In this document: piece by piece, positions 51,241-61,009 of the stretch
Layout: each line of letters opens with the position of its first letter
Numbering within the stretch: position 1 is the stretch's first letter
From: Chitinophaga arvensicola
Lineage (GTDB): Bacteria; Bacteroidota; Bacteroidia; Chitinophagales; Chitinophagaceae
Direction of reading: 5' to 3'
Length of the DNA stretch: 64,000 nt
NCBI RefSeq assembly: GCF_900110835.1
Contig: NZ_FOJG01000002.1
Location: forward strand, 2,074,979 to 2,138,978
Program-made: the position numbers and the translations under genes
Notes under the pieces: model-generated
Database searches by the model: none
What the model was told of the DNA's origin: nothing
The model's input: the letters and a program-made list of their open reading frames with translations, nothing else

Positions 51241-53230
51241 AACCCGGTAATACAACGCGGACCACAGCAGTTCCATCCCAGTTTTTCGATTGCACCACCC
51301 TCCCTTTATTGGTTACGACTACCTTAAACTGCTTACCGGCCCGCGTTACCTGTATATCCATATCCGCCCCAAAGGCCATCACATGCCGCAATGCCATGGT
51401 ATTCCAGTCTGCCGGCAAACGGGGCGACATATCAAAACTGCGTAATCCGGTAGGCACTATTCCAAAAAGACCTTCTGTAATGACCCGGCAATAAAGCGCA
51501 CTTTCAGCCGATAAATGCCGCTGATCGCCCTCCGGCCACGCTTCCACAGGGTATGGCACATGCTCACCCAGCAGCCGCTGACGCGTATAATAGGCCAGGT
51601 ATTTCAAGGTGGTATCTGTTGCCCCCGCAAAGAATAAGCCCCGGAAAGCATACAGGGTAGACCGGTCCCAGAAAGTATGATCTCCTGCCGCTGTAAGAAT
51701 GCCATTACTGCTCCAGAGATAAGGCGATAACAAAGCTTTCATCGTGGCGGCTTTCCGCTGATCAATACCCATCACCAACGGTAAACAGATCCACGAACGC
51801 AGGATCGTATTTTCTTCATAATAACGATAGGTATCAAATCCCTGTACGTTATGCCCGAAAAATGTTTCAATATCGTTCGCCAGGCGTGCCGACTGCTTTT
51901 TATACAGCATCGCAGCTTCACGATCGCCCAGTGCAGTGGCCAGGTGAGCAGCACTCTGATACGCCCCATATGCCAGTGCATTGGTACTCAGGTTCGCTTT
52001 ACCCGCAGGGAAGCGGTTTTCCAGCTCATCTGCATCAGAGGTGATAATGCCGTCTGGCCTTTTGTGCAATTCCAGGTATTCCAGGCACCAGCGGATTAAC
52101 GGATACAACTGCCGCGCCAGCGCAGTATCGCCGGAAGCCAGTGCAAAACGTGCCGCCCCATAAGCAATCATGGCCTGATCGCCGCGATCGCCGGCACCGT
52201 TCCAGTAACCATCTCCCTCAGCGATCACAGAGCTGGGAATAGGCTTGTAGGCCGCATTCATATATCCGGCAAACAACCGGAAACTGTTCACTGCAGATTC
52301 ATTGCCATTCAGATTGCCCAGGAAAGGGAAAAAAGGATTGGCATATTCTGCCTGGTCGTTGGCCCACACCGCCGCATAGTAGGCGCCACCACCCGGACCA
52401 TGCAGCAACCCTCCTTTCGTATCATAAATGCTTTCCGTAGCGCGGATCTTGGCAAAAGCAAAACCCCGGTTAATGGTATCGTTAGGTGTTTCCAGCACCA
52501 GGTGCTGCATCAGCTCCTGCACAAAAGCTGTTCTTCTTCCCAGTTCATACGCCGGCGAATAGTGATAATCGGGCGTACTTATTTTCCGGGCGGTATAAAT
52601 AACCGTCAGTGTATGTTTCTCTCCCGGTTTTAACACTACCCTGCCCACACCGCTTACGGCCGAACGAATAATGTATTCCCCATACACGCCTTTATCGGCC
52701 GGAGTATGCTGCTCCTTTACTATACTGTCGATCTGCACAGTGCACTCGCGGGTACCATTATTCAACAACTCACGCTGCTGGATAAACGCTGCTTTATCGA
52801 CCGACGGAAATAATATATCCGTTACCGTTAGCCCGGTGTTACTGCGGGATTGAATCCGTAAAATACCTTTGAGATAAAAGCTCACCGGAATGGTACGGAG
52901 CAAAGCCCCATCAACGGTAACCGCTGGCAGCTCACTACCATCGAAATCCGCTTTCAGACTGGCATGTGTGTTATTGGGAATGGTACGCAACATCGGAAAC
53001 ACCAGTTGCTTTTTTACCAGCAGCTGCTGCACACTATCTGTTCCATAAGTGATAATACCAGACAACTGCTTACCGCTCATTTCTATGTGATCGGTATGCG
53101 CAGCATTGCCCTTTACGTTCCATTGAATACCACCGTCTGCAGCCAGTGCCCAGCGGGGCGACTGTGCCGATGTACAGAAAGCATGACCGGATAATAGCAG
53201 GGCCGGCAAAAATTTAATAAATCTGATCAT
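51239..53230 (-). CDS. Secreted (alpha/alpha)6-barrel glycoside hydrolase-like protein
   Basis: From the ATG at 53230 the protein is 663 residues with a signal peptide ending FCTSAQ. An ATG at 53407 would give a 59-residue extension before the signal and is rejected. An N-terminal beta-sandwich is followed (about 270 on) by helical repeats: LHGPGGGAYYAAVWANDQAE, YMNAAYKPIPSS, GDGYWNGAGDRGDQAMIAYG and LEYLELHKRPDGIITSDADE. A later TFWDRSTLYAFRGLF and PYPVEAWPEGDQRHLSAESA resemble six-hairpin glycosidases of the glucoamylase, GH63 or GH78-like group. The pairs of Asp and Glu fit catalytic acids, but the family cannot be fixed. It lies far from the SusC/SusD loci. Confidence 0.75.
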   Translation of the reverse strand: MIRFIKFLPALLLSGHAFCTSAQSPRWALAADGGIQWNVKGNAAHTDHIEMSGKQLSGIITYGTDSVQQLLVKKQLVFPMLRTIPNNTHASLKADFDGSELPAVTVDGALLRTIPVSFYLKGILRIQSRSNTGLTVTDILFPSVDKAAFIQQRELLNNGTRECTVQIDSIVKEQHTPADKGVYGEYIIRSAVSGVGRVVLKPGEKHTLTVIYTARKISTPDYHYSPAYELGRRTAFVQELMQHLVLETPNDTINRGFAFAKIRATESIYDTKGGLLHGPGGGAYYAAVWANDQAEYANPFFPFLGNLNGNESAVNSFRLFAGYMNAAYKPIPSSVIAEGDGYWNGAGDRGDQAMIAYGAARFALASGDTALARQLYPLIRWCLEYLELHKRPDGIITSDADELENRFPAGKANLSTNALAYGAYQSAAHLATALGDREAAMLYKKQSARLANDIETFFGHNVQGFDTYRYYEENTILRSWICLPLVMGIDQRKAATMKALLSPYLWSSNGILTAAGDHTFWDRSTLYAFRGLFFAGATDTTLKYLAYYTRQRLLGEHVPYPVEAWPEGDQRHLSAESALYCRVITEGLFGIVPTGLRSFDMSPRLPADWNTMALRHVMAFGADMDIQVTRAGKQFKVVVTNKGRVVQSKNWDGTAVVRVVLPG

Positions 53231-53401
53231 ACAATAAATGTCATTAACGGGAATGCACACACGGTTTTGAGCATAATATGATAGTAAGATATAAAAACAC
53301 TTTGATGACACCGACACCCGGAAAATATAAACGAAAAATCTTTTTATTCCAGCTACCTTCACCGGAATGAGGATAATGCTGTCCTTATAAGCACCCCCCT
53401 T

Positions 53402-53995
53402 TTGCAACAGACCTTTGATACGTTAATCAACAGCTTCATTGAAAGCAAAGTAGGTATTTCAGCAAATTTTTTAAGCAGTCAGCTTTCCAACGACTTAAAA
53501 GAAAATCTGTTACATCTCCATTCAGAAAAAAGCATGCTGGCGGCAGGCACCGGCAACCAACAAGCTATCAGCCATGATAAGGCGGTGCGTGGCGACGTCA
53601 TCTACTGGCTCGACAGGAAACACAACAATGCGCATGAAAATGCTTTCTTTGATGTGATGGATGCCTTCGTATTGTACCTGAACAGGTCGTGCTACACGGG
53701 CATCACCGGGTATGAGTTCCATTATACCCTGTACGAGACCGGCAGCTTCTACAAAAAACACCTGGACCAGTTCCGTAACAACGACAGCCGGCAGTATTCC
53801 ATGATCATCTATCTGAATACGGACTGGCTTCCTGCCGATGGCGGCCAACTGTCTATTTACCACGCCAATGGCGATGCCCAGCAGGTAGATCCCATCAGTG
53901 GTAAAACGGTATTTTTTAAAAGCAGCGAGCTGGAACACGAAGTACAGCTGACCAACAAACCCAGGATGAGTATTACGGGTTGGCTGAAACGCTAA
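53402..53995 (+). CDS. 2OG-Fe(II) oxygenase (prolyl-4-hydroxylase-like)
   Basis: The 197-residue protein starts with TTG at 53402; no in-frame ATG precedes it within reach. It has an N-terminal helix, then the iron triad of the 2-oxoglutarate dioxygenase fold: HLD (His120, Asp122) in FYKKHLDQF and His179 in ELEHEVQL, with Arg188 in KPRMSITGW to bind 2-oxoglutarate. MIIYLNTDWLPADGGQL is the intervening strand. The layout fits prolyl hydroxylase-like enzymes; substrate is unknown. It is divergent to the glycosidase gene. Confidence 0.9.
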   Translation: MQQTFDTLINSFIESKVGISANFLSSQLSNDLKENLLHLHSEKSMLAAGTGNQQAISHDKAVRGDVIYWLDRKHNNAHENAFFDVMDAFVLYLNRSCYTGITGYEFHYTLYETGSFYKKHLDQFRNNDSRQYSMIIYLNTDWLPADGGQLSIYHANGDAQQVDPISGKTVFFKSSELEHEVQLTNKPRMSITGWLKR

Positions 53996-54637
53996 GGCAA
54001 ACAGACACAGTCATGTGGCGGTAGGAATGCGACCGCCCTGCCGGAGGCTTGCGCGTATTTTCCCTCCGGGAGATAAAAAAGCACTATTCCATCTCTTATA
54101 AAAGCAACTCCCCACCCCCGGGAGATGTGAAAGCCATGTTCCCAGTCATTTATTACTTAATGTGCTCCTATTGCAGGTGATACCTGTTCATGCAGTTATT
54201 TCCACTGCTCCATTCGCCGGCTCATCCCCTGAAACCAGCCATAGATAAGCCTTACCTAATAGGAGGAGTTTATAGGGCGCTTGCATAGGGGGGAGATAGG
54301 GCTATAATAGGGCTTACCTCCTAATAGCCGCTATAGTGGCGCATTCCGGACCTTGAAAAATCCCCTGTTACGCTATTGTTCTTCTTAGAGGAGAATATTT
54401 ATATTTAATTATATATAATATGAATAATTAAAAGATAGTATCATTTTATTTTTTCCTCTAAAACACATCAATTAACTATCTAAATACATTGATTATAAAT
54501 TATTTAAATTAAATAAAGCCACTTTCATCAAAACACATTAAAATAAAATATATGTACATTTATTATCAACACTTCACATGAATTTTGATCATTTTATCAA
54601 AAAATAAATGAATTAAGTAAATTAATCTTCTACTTTT
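53996..54637. other. 642-bp AT-rich intergenic region before the urea-transport operon
   Basis: No gene is seen. An inverted pair CTAATAGGAGG (54256-54266) / CCTCCTAATAG (54317-54327, one mismatch) flanks a stretch with repeated ATAGGG, and CTTACCT occurs on both sides. From about 54390 to 54637 the sequence is very AT-rich, as expected of an upstream promoter region. Confidence 0.35.
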
Positions 54638-54649
54638 ATACTTAAGTAT
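54638..54649. promoter_or_regulatory. Palindrome ATACTTAAGTAT, first candidate operator half
   Basis: A perfect 12-bp palindrome 61 bases before the porin start. The same TACTTAAGTA core recurs in GTACTTAAGTAC 33 bases further on. A GATCGATC palindrome lies between them (54653-54660). Confidence 0.55.
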
Positions 54650-54670
54650 ACTGATCGATCAACCAAAAAA

Positions 54671-54682
54671 GTACTTAAGTAC
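54671..54682. promoter_or_regulatory. Palindrome GTACTTAAGTAC, second candidate operator half
   Basis: A perfect 12-bp palindrome, 28 bases before the porin start and 33 bases (about three helical turns) from its partner, so two dimers could bind the same DNA face. Confidence 0.55.
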
Positions 54683-54709
54683 ATTATCTCATTTTTAATT
54701 ACTTATTTT

Positions 54710-55999
54710 ATGAAATTGTCAGTCACCTTTATCTGCCTCCTTGCCACTTTTTCATTTATTGCAAAAGCCGAAAATGATCCCCCTAAAAAGAAAAAGAGAG
54801 GTAGCTACCTCATTGAACTCCCTGCCTCCCTTAACAACAGCAACGACAGCGCAAAAACAATAGCCCCTCTTGCAGCGGCCATAGAGGTACCTTTCAAACC
54901 CTCCATCCAGGTAGGCGCCATTGTACATATGTTCGCCTCCGGTGAACAAACAGGGTTTGGTGCACCCGGCAACGATAAAACGGCGAAAGACTGGAACAAG
55001 GGCTTTTCCGTTTACAGGGCCAGGGTACTCGTAGGCGGTCAACTGACAAAGAAAGCCAGCTTCTTTATGGAAACGGAAATTCCTTCACCTATAGGTATAC
55101 AATCCAATGGGGAGAAGAATGTAAAAGTATCGCCCATCATCCTGGATGCACAACTGGAATATACTTTCACCAACGCCTTCCAACTGGTAGCCGGCATGCA
55201 GCTGGTTTCCAACAACCGCAACGGATTACAGGGCGCTGCCGGATTAATGGCCAACGACTTCACCTACTTCCAGTACCCTTATAACCTGTTTGCCAACAGT
55301 CCGCTGCAGGGAAATTTTGGCCGCGATCTTGGGATCAACGCACGCGGATTTCTTGCAAACGATAAACTGGAATACCGGCTCGGCGTATTTACCGGCCGCA
55401 ATGTGGATGGTGGCGCCCCGCTCCGTACCGTAGGCCGCGTGGCCTATAACTTCCTGGATGCGGAAAAAGATTATTACTACGCCGGCACCAAACTGGGCAA
55501 CGGCAAAACACTGGCATGGGCTGCCGGCTTCGATGCACAGGCCAACTATTACAACCTCAGCACCGATGTGTTCTTTGATCACCCGCTGGGCAACGCCGGC
55601 TCCATCACCGTTAATGCCGCCTTCCAGTACATGACCGGTGGCACCAACATCGATTCCAAATACTCCTTTGCCACCCTCATCCCTAAACAAACCGTTCAGT
55701 TCCTGGAACTCGGCTACTACTTCAAAAAAACGAAACTGCAACCCTGGATCCGCTACGAAAACCAGGATGTAAGCGCCTCCGCTGAACAAGCCGGCGCCGT
55801 AAAACCTGTCAATTTCGATAAAAATAATTCCAGCAGTGTCATGGGCGGAGGATTAAACTACTTCTTCAATGGCACCGGCACTAACCTGCGCCTCTCCTAT
55901 ACCACCCGTACCTACAACGTAGCCACTGCTACCGCCGACGAATACACGAAAAAGACATTCGGTCAGCTATGGCTCCAGGCGCAGTTCTTCATTTTCTAA
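54710..55999 (+). CDS. Outer-membrane porin (phosphate-selective porin O/P-like)
   Basis: The 429-residue protein has a signal peptide ending IAKAE. It then has a short linker, the [20 protein letters not shown] segment and many beta strands: [40 protein letters not shown] and [11 protein letters not shown]. The protein ends in an aromatic QAQFFIF, which marks an outer-membrane barrel. The N-terminal half looks like porin O/P or DcaP-like channels. It precedes urtA by 46 bases, so it probably lets urea or amides cross the outer membrane, as porins linked to urea or amide operons do. Selectivity is not shown by the sequence. Confidence 0.8.
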   Translation: MKLSVTFICLLATFSFIAKAENDPPKKKKRGSYLIELPASLNNSNDSAKTIAPLAAAIEVPFKPSIQVGAIVHMFASGEQTGFGAPGNDKTAKDWNKGFSVYRARVLVGGQLTKKASFFMETEIPSPIGIQSNGEKNVKVSPIILDAQLEYTFTNAFQLVAGMQLVSNNRNGLQGAAGLMANDFTYFQYPYNLFANSPLQGNFGRDLGINARGFLANDKLEYRLGVFTGRNVDGGAPLRTVGRVAYNFLDAEKDYYYAGTKLGNGKTLAWAAGFDAQANYYNLSTDVFFDHPLGNAGSITVNAAFQYMTGGTNIDSKYSFATLIPKQTVQFLELGYYFKKTKLQPWIRYENQDVSASAEQAGAVKPVNFDKNNSSSVMGGGLNYFFNGTGTNLRLSYTTRTYNVATATADEYTKKTFGQLWLQAQFFIF

Positions 56000-56045
56000 A
56001 AACACACAAGCATTCATTCATCTCTTTATAAAAATAATACGACAC

Positions 56046-57356
56046 ATGAGAAACGCTTTCCTGAAACACTTACCCATACTACTCCTGGGCGCATCGGCAC
56101 TCTTTTCTTCCTGTAACAACAGCAGCGCTAAAAAAGCCGGCGCCAGCGACTCTGCCACTACCAAAGAAACCGTTAAAATTGGCGTACTCCACTCCCTCAG
56201 CGGCACCATGGCCATCTCAGAAGTATCCCTGAGAGATGCCGTGCAAATGGCCGTAGATGAAATCAATGCCAAAGGCGGCGTACTCGGCAAACAGATAGAA
56301 CCGGTGATTGTAGATCCGGCGTCCGACTGGGACCTGTTTGCAGAAAAAGCAAAAGAACTCCTCATCGATAAAAAAGTATCTGCTGTATTTGGCTGCTGGA
56401 CTTCCGTATCCCGCAAATCAGTACTCCCCGTATTTGAACAAAACAACGGCCTCCTGTTTTATCCGGTACAATATGAAGGAGAAGAATGCTCCAACAGTGT
56501 GATCTATACCGGCGCCACCCCCAACCAGCAACTCATTCCGGCAGCCGAATACCTGATGAGCGAAAAAGGCGGCGGCTATAAAAAATTCTACCTGCTGGGA
56601 ACAGATTATGTATTTCCCCGTACCGCCAATAAAATCCTGAAAGCATACCTGCTCTCCAAAGGCATTCCTAAAGAAAATATCATAGAGGAATACACCCCTT
56701 TCCATCACCAGGATTACCAGACCATCATCTCCAAGGTAAAACGCTTTGCAGCAGATGGTAAAGCCTGCATCCTGTCGACCATCAACGGCGACTCCAACGT
56801 GCCTTTCTATAAAGAGTTCGCCAACCAGGGCCTCTCGTCTGCTACCTGCCCCATCATGGCCTTTTCTGTGGCAGAAGATGAACTCCGCTCCATGGATACC
56901 GAATTCCTGGTAGGACACCTCGCTGCATGGAACTACTTTCAGTCGAACGACCTGCCCGAAAACAAAAAATTCGTGGCCGACTTCAAAGCCTTCTGCGCCA
57001 AAAAAGGATTACCCGGCGGCGATAAAAGAGTAACCGACGATCCTATCTGCTGGGCCTACACCGGTGTATACCTCTGGGCTAAAGCAGCAGAAAAAGCAGG
57101 CTCCTTCGAAGTATCCAAAGTACGCAACGCCCTCTACAGCCTGGATTTCACTTCCCCTGACGGTCTCGTAAAAATGGATCCGAGAAATCATCACTTGGCC
57201 AAACCGGTAGTGATCGGCGAAATCAAACCAGACGGCCAGTTTGATATCATCTGGAAATCAGAAGGACTGGTAGACCCACAACCGTGGTCGCCACTCACTT
57301 CTCCCGATAAAGATTGCGACTGGGTGAATCATAACGGCACCTACGCCAAAAAGTAA
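56046..57356 (+). CDS. urtA: Urea ABC transporter substrate-binding lipoprotein UrtA
   Basis: The 436-residue protein has a lipoprotein signal with Cys at SSCNN. The mature part is a Leu/Ile/Val-binding-like receptor: [59 protein letters not shown] and [19 protein letters not shown]. The YEGEE and '[11 protein letters not shown]' segments are typical of UrtA. The C-terminal [17 protein letters not shown] completes it. It captures urea or short amides in the periplasm for the UrtBC channel. First ABC gene of the operon, following the porin. Confidence 0.95.
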   Translation: MRNAFLKHLPILLLGASALFSSCNNSSAKKAGASDSATTKETVKIGVLHSLSGTMAISEVSLRDAVQMAVDEINAKGGVLGKQIEPVIVDPASDWDLFAEKAKELLIDKKVSAVFGCWTSVSRKSVLPVFEQNNGLLFYPVQYEGEECSNSVIYTGATPNQQLIPAAEYLMSEKGGGYKKFYLLGTDYVFPRTANKILKAYLLSKGIPKENIIEEYTPFHHQDYQTIISKVKRFAADGKACILSTINGDSNVPFYKEFANQGLSSATCPIMAFSVAEDELRSMDTEFLVGHLAAWNYFQSNDLPENKKFVADFKAFCAKKGLPGGDKRVTDDPICWAYTGVYLWAKAAEKAGSFEVSKVRNALYSLDFTSPDGLVKMDPRNHHLAKPVVIGEIKPDGQFDIIWKSEGLVDPQPWSPLTSPDKDCDWVNHNGTYAKK

Positions 57357-57409
57357 GTACGCCGAAGATCAGACAGACAGGCTATTTCCAACTTATCAAA
57401 TATGACGCA

Positions 57410-59161
57410 ATGAAAATTTCCTTATCATTCCAACAAGTGGGGTCCGGCACAAACGGGAAACAAACCGGCATACCGCCCGCCAGGGAGCTGCTGCAAAACA
57501 GGTACACACATGCTGCAAAAGCCATGGCCGGCCTGTTACTGCTCTGCACCCTGCTGCTGCTCCAACAGGTAGCCGCCGCCCAGGACAGCGCCACGATCTA
57601 TACCACACAGGTACTGTCACCATCGCACGATTCCGTAAGGACACAGGCAATAGGCAGACTGGCCGCTCTCCGGATACCGGCCACCTTCCCCCTGCTGATG
57701 GCGATCAACGACAAAAAGCTGTACCTGCTGGACCACAAAGCGGTGACCATCGACGCCAAACCCACCGGAGAAGGAACTTACCGGCTCTATACCCTTTATC
57801 CCGATAATAAATTACTCACCAACAGCAGCGGGCAACCGCTGCTGTTACCTTTGTCTGCCTTGCAGACGGTAGACATCCCCCGGGGCGACCGCCTGCAACT
57901 GGCCGACATCGCGCCTTTGCTGAACCTCTTCAGCAATGACGCACAAAAACGCATCCTAGCTTACAGTCAGCTGAAAAACACCGGCGACACCGCCACCCTG
58001 CGCATCCTCCAGGCAGCACTGGCAAAAGAATCCAATGCCGACGCCCTGCGCACCGGCAAAGATGTACTGTATGCCGCCCGTCTTTACAGCGCCGGCAACG
58101 CTACTAACGCCAAAGCATATATCGACAGCATCGGTGATAACTGGAGCGACAACGCTCCGGTATTATTACGGAACTACGCAAAAAACAACGCTTTTGATAA
58201 GGAGGTAGCCTCCTATGCAGCCGCCAAAGCGGTAAGCCTCGAGAAACGTTACGACCAGCTCCAGCGGGTACAGAACTTCTTCAGCGGGTTAAGCCTGGGC
58301 AGCATCCTGATCCTGATTGCACTCGGGCTTTCTATCGTATACGGATTGGCCGGCATCATCAACATGGCGCACGGTGAATTCCTGATGATAGGCGCCTACA
58401 CCACTTATTGCACACAACTGCTTTTTACCAACGTACTGGGCATTCCCCAAACAGATCTCTTTTTCCTGGCAGCCCTGCCCATCTCTTTTGTAGTAGCCGG
58501 CGCCATGGGCCTGGTGCTGGAAAGACTGGTGATCCGTCACCTCTATGCGAAGCCACTGGAAAGCCTGCTGGCTACCTGGGGCGTGAGCCTGATATTGATC
58601 CAGACCGCCCGCCTGCTGTTCGGCGACCTCACGGCCGTAAAAACACCACAGCTGTTATCAGGTGGCTGGCAGGTATCGCCGCACCTGACCTTGCCTTACA
58701 ACCGCATCTTTATCATTGTGCTGACACTGCTGATGGTGCTGTTTACTTACCTGATGTTATACCGGAGCAGATTAGGCCTGCAGATCCGCGCCGTTACACA
58801 GAACCGGCAGATGAGCGCCTGCCTCGGTATTGAAACCAGGCGCGTGGCAGCCATTACCTTCTTTATCGGCTCCGGGCTGGCCGGACTGGCCGGTTGCGCC
58901 ATTACGCTGATCGGGAACGTGGTACCCGATATGGGACAAACCTATATCGTGGATTCGTTCCTGGTGGTAGTAACAGGAGGCGTGGGAAAACTGGCTGGTA
59001 CCATCTTTTCGGGACTGGGCATCGGCTTCTTCACGAAAATATCAGAATCCTTTTTCCAGGCGGTATACGGCAAAGTATTTATCCTGGTGTTTATCATGCT
59101 GTTTATGCAGTATAAACCCAAAGGCTTATTTCCAGACAAAGGCCGCATTGCGGAAGATTAA
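57410..59161 (+). CDS. urtB: Urea ABC transporter permease UrtB
   Basis: The 583-residue protein has an N-terminal membrane/signal segment (MAGLLLLCTLLLLQQVAAAQ, about 43-62). A long periplasmic helical domain follows (about 63-270) that is present in many UrtB proteins, then the permease core from LGSILILIALGLSIVYGLAG. It has the conserved INMAHGEFLMIGAY, FFLAALPISFVVAG, RSRLGLQIRAVTQNRQMSA and GVGKLAGTIFSGLGIGF. With UrtC it forms the inner-membrane channel. It is followed after 11 bases by urtC. Confidence 0.94.
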   Translation: MKISLSFQQVGSGTNGKQTGIPPARELLQNRYTHAAKAMAGLLLLCTLLLLQQVAAAQDSATIYTTQVLSPSHDSVRTQAIGRLAALRIPATFPLLMAINDKKLYLLDHKAVTIDAKPTGEGTYRLYTLYPDNKLLTNSSGQPLLLPLSALQTVDIPRGDRLQLADIAPLLNLFSNDAQKRILAYSQLKNTGDTATLRILQAALAKESNADALRTGKDVLYAARLYSAGNATNAKAYIDSIGDNWSDNAPVLLRNYAKNNAFDKEVASYAAAKAVSLEKRYDQLQRVQNFFSGLSLGSILILIALGLSIVYGLAGIINMAHGEFLMIGAYTTYCTQLLFTNVLGIPQTDLFFLAALPISFVVAGAMGLVLERLVIRHLYAKPLESLLATWGVSLILIQTARLLFGDLTAVKTPQLLSGGWQVSPHLTLPYNRIFIIVLTLLMVLFTYLMLYRSRLGLQIRAVTQNRQMSACLGIETRRVAAITFFIGSGLAGLAGCAITLIGNVVPDMGQTYIVDSFLVVVTGGVGKLAGTIFSGLGIGFFTKISESFFQAVYGKVFILVFIMLFMQYKPKGLFPDKGRIAED

Positions 59162-59172
59162 AAACCAGGCAT

Positions 59173-60252
59173 ATGAGAACGAAAACAAATCCACTGTATT
59201 ATATATTATTCATCGCGTTCTTCGCGATCCTGCTGCCGGCAGGTTATCTCTCCGGCTTCTTATCAGTGAACACCATTTCTGTATGGGGACGCTATTTCTG
59301 CTTTGCCATCGCCGCGCTGGGCATTGATCTCATCTGGGGATACACCGGCATTCTGTCGATGTGCCAGGCCTTCTTTTTCTGCCTCGGCAGTTATGGTATT
59401 GCCATGCACCTGCTGCTGAAAAAAACGGTAGCCGCAGGTGCGGTGCTGCCCGATTTTATGGCCTGGAATAAAATAGAAACACTGCCCTTCTTCTGGCAAC
59501 CCTTTCATTCTTTCGGCTGGTCCCTGGTACTCTGTTTGCTGATTCCCGCACTGTTTGCCTTTGTAGTGGGTTTTGTATTGTTCCGGAGCCGGATCAAAGG
59601 CGTATACATGGCCATCATTACCCAGGCGCTCACGCTGGCCATGTGGCTCATTTTCCTGAGAAATGAAACCAACCTGGGAGGTACCAACGGGCTCACAGAT
59701 TTCAACACCATCCTGGGTTATAACCTGTCGTCATCTTCCGTAAAACTAGGACTCTACATGATCTCCTTTGCGGTGCTCTGCGCGGCCTACTTTGCCTGTT
59801 ACTATATCACGCATTCCAAATTCGGGAAAGTACTGCAGGCGATCCGCGACAGCGAATCCCGCATCAGTTATGCCGCCTACAAGGTGGTAGATTACAAGCT
59901 GGCGGTTTTCGTAGTGGCGGCACTGTTAGCCGCCGTGGGAGGTATGCTGTACCTGCCTCAAACCGGTATCATCACTCCCGGACGCATGGATGTGAAAGCC
60001 TCCGTAGAAATGGTGATGTGGGTAGCCCTCGGTGGACGCGGCAACCTGAAAGGCGCTGTGCTGGGTGCTTTGCTCGTAAATTTCCTTTACAGCATCTGCA
60101 CCAGTTTATTCCCCGACTCCTGGCTGTTTATCCTGGGCTTCCTCTTTGTGATCACGGTATTGTATTTCGATAAAGGATTTATGGGACTGGTAGAAAGTAT
60201 CCGGCAACGGCTTGCCAACACCCGATTCAAAACGCCTCAAACGACCCTCTGA
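59173..60252 (+). CDS. urtC: Urea ABC transporter permease UrtC
   Basis: The 359-residue protein has about ten hydrophobic segments, including GRYFCFAIAALGIDLIWGYT and LSMCQAFFFCLGSYGIAMHL. The cytoplasmic loop with KVLQAIRDSESRISYAAYK is the usual EAA-like coupling site. MYLPQTGIITPGRMD (as MLYLPQTG here) and VEMVMWVALGGRGNLKGAVL follow near the end. It is the second inner-membrane subunit of the importer. The stop codon is one base before the ATG of urtD. Confidence 0.94.
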   Translation: MRTKTNPLYYILFIAFFAILLPAGYLSGFLSVNTISVWGRYFCFAIAALGIDLIWGYTGILSMCQAFFFCLGSYGIAMHLLLKKTVAAGAVLPDFMAWNKIETLPFFWQPFHSFGWSLVLCLLIPALFAFVVGFVLFRSRIKGVYMAIITQALTLAMWLIFLRNETNLGGTNGLTDFNTILGYNLSSSSVKLGLYMISFAVLCAAYFACYYITHSKFGKVLQAIRDSESRISYAAYKVVDYKLAVFVVAALLAAVGGMLYLPQTGIITPGRMDVKASVEMVMWVALGGRGNLKGAVLGALLVNFLYSICTSLFPDSWLFILGFLFVITVLYFDKGFMGLVESIRQRLANTRFKTPQTTL

Positions 60253-60253
60253 T

Positions 60254-61009
60254 ATGCTACTCAACGTCAATAACCTGTCGGTATCCTTTGGAGGTGTACA
60301 CGCCCTGAACCTGGACCATTTCAGTTTGCGCGATAAAGAATTACGTGTCATCATTGGTCCCAACGGGGCGGGCAAGTCCACCTTCCTGGATATCATCTGC
60401 GGAAAAACAAAAGCAGACAAGGGGGAAATCACTTTCAACGGAAAACCTATCCTTGGGAAAACAGAAGTAAAGATCGCCGAAGCCGGCATCGGCAGGAAGT
60501 TCCAGAAGCCTTCTGTATTCCCCGGTTTAACGGTGTATGACAACCTGCTGCTGGCTGCGAAAATGAAGAAAGATATTTTCTCTTCCCTCTTCTTCAAAGC
60601 TACACCGGCACTGGCAGAACGTATCCATGCGGTAGCCACTAAATTATCGCTCACCACCGCCATGTACAAAATGGCCGGGGATCTGTCGCACGGACAAAAG
60701 CAATGGCTGGAAATCGCCATCGTGGTATTACAGGACCCTACGCTGATGCTGATAGATGAACCCGCCGCAGGTATGTCTGATGAGGAAACCGAGAAAACGG
60801 GCGCGCTGTTGCTGGAACTCTCCAAAGCGCACAGCATCATTGTGATTGAACATGATATGAAATTTGTAGAACAGATAGCCAACGAACTGGTAACCGTACT
60901 GGTTCGCGGCAAACGATTGATGGAAGGCACTTTCGCGGAAGTAAAGAACGACCAGCGGGTAATAGATTGTTATTTAGGCCGTACTAACGCTCAACTTGAA
61001 ACATTATGA
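60254..61009 (+). CDS. urtD: Urea ABC transporter ATP-binding protein UrtD
   Basis: Start ATG at 60254 gives 251 residues; an ATG at 60212 lies inside urtC and is rejected. The Walker A is GPNGAGKSTFLD, the signature DLSHGQKQWLEIA, Walker B PTLMLIDEPAAG and the H-loop VIEHDMKFVEQIA. A GRKFQKPSVFPGLTVYDNLL stretch is the Q-loop region. It hydrolyses ATP for the importer together with UrtE. It shares a four-base ATGA overlap with urtE. Confidence 0.95.
   Translation: MLLNVNNLSVSFGGVHALNLDHFSLRDKELRVIIGPNGAGKSTFLDIICGKTKADKGEITFNGKPILGKTEVKIAEAGIGRKFQKPSVFPGLTVYDNLLLAAKMKKDIFSSLFFKATPALAERIHAVATKLSLTTAMYKMAGDLSHGQKQWLEIAIVVLQDPTLMLIDEPAAGMSDEETEKTGALLLELSKAHSIIVIEHDMKFVEQIANELVTVLVRGKRLMEGTFAEVKNDQRVIDCYLGRTNAQLETL

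Noticed and set aside
54638-54682. Classical NarL 7-2-7 site
   Set aside because: The palindromes contain TAC and GTA ends but not the two full heptamers with a two-base spacer, so they are reported only as candidate operators.
60106-60930. Minus-strand 274-codon ORF over urtC/urtD
   Set aside because: It is an antisense shadow; its serine-rich composition is typical of the reverse complement of an ATPase gene.
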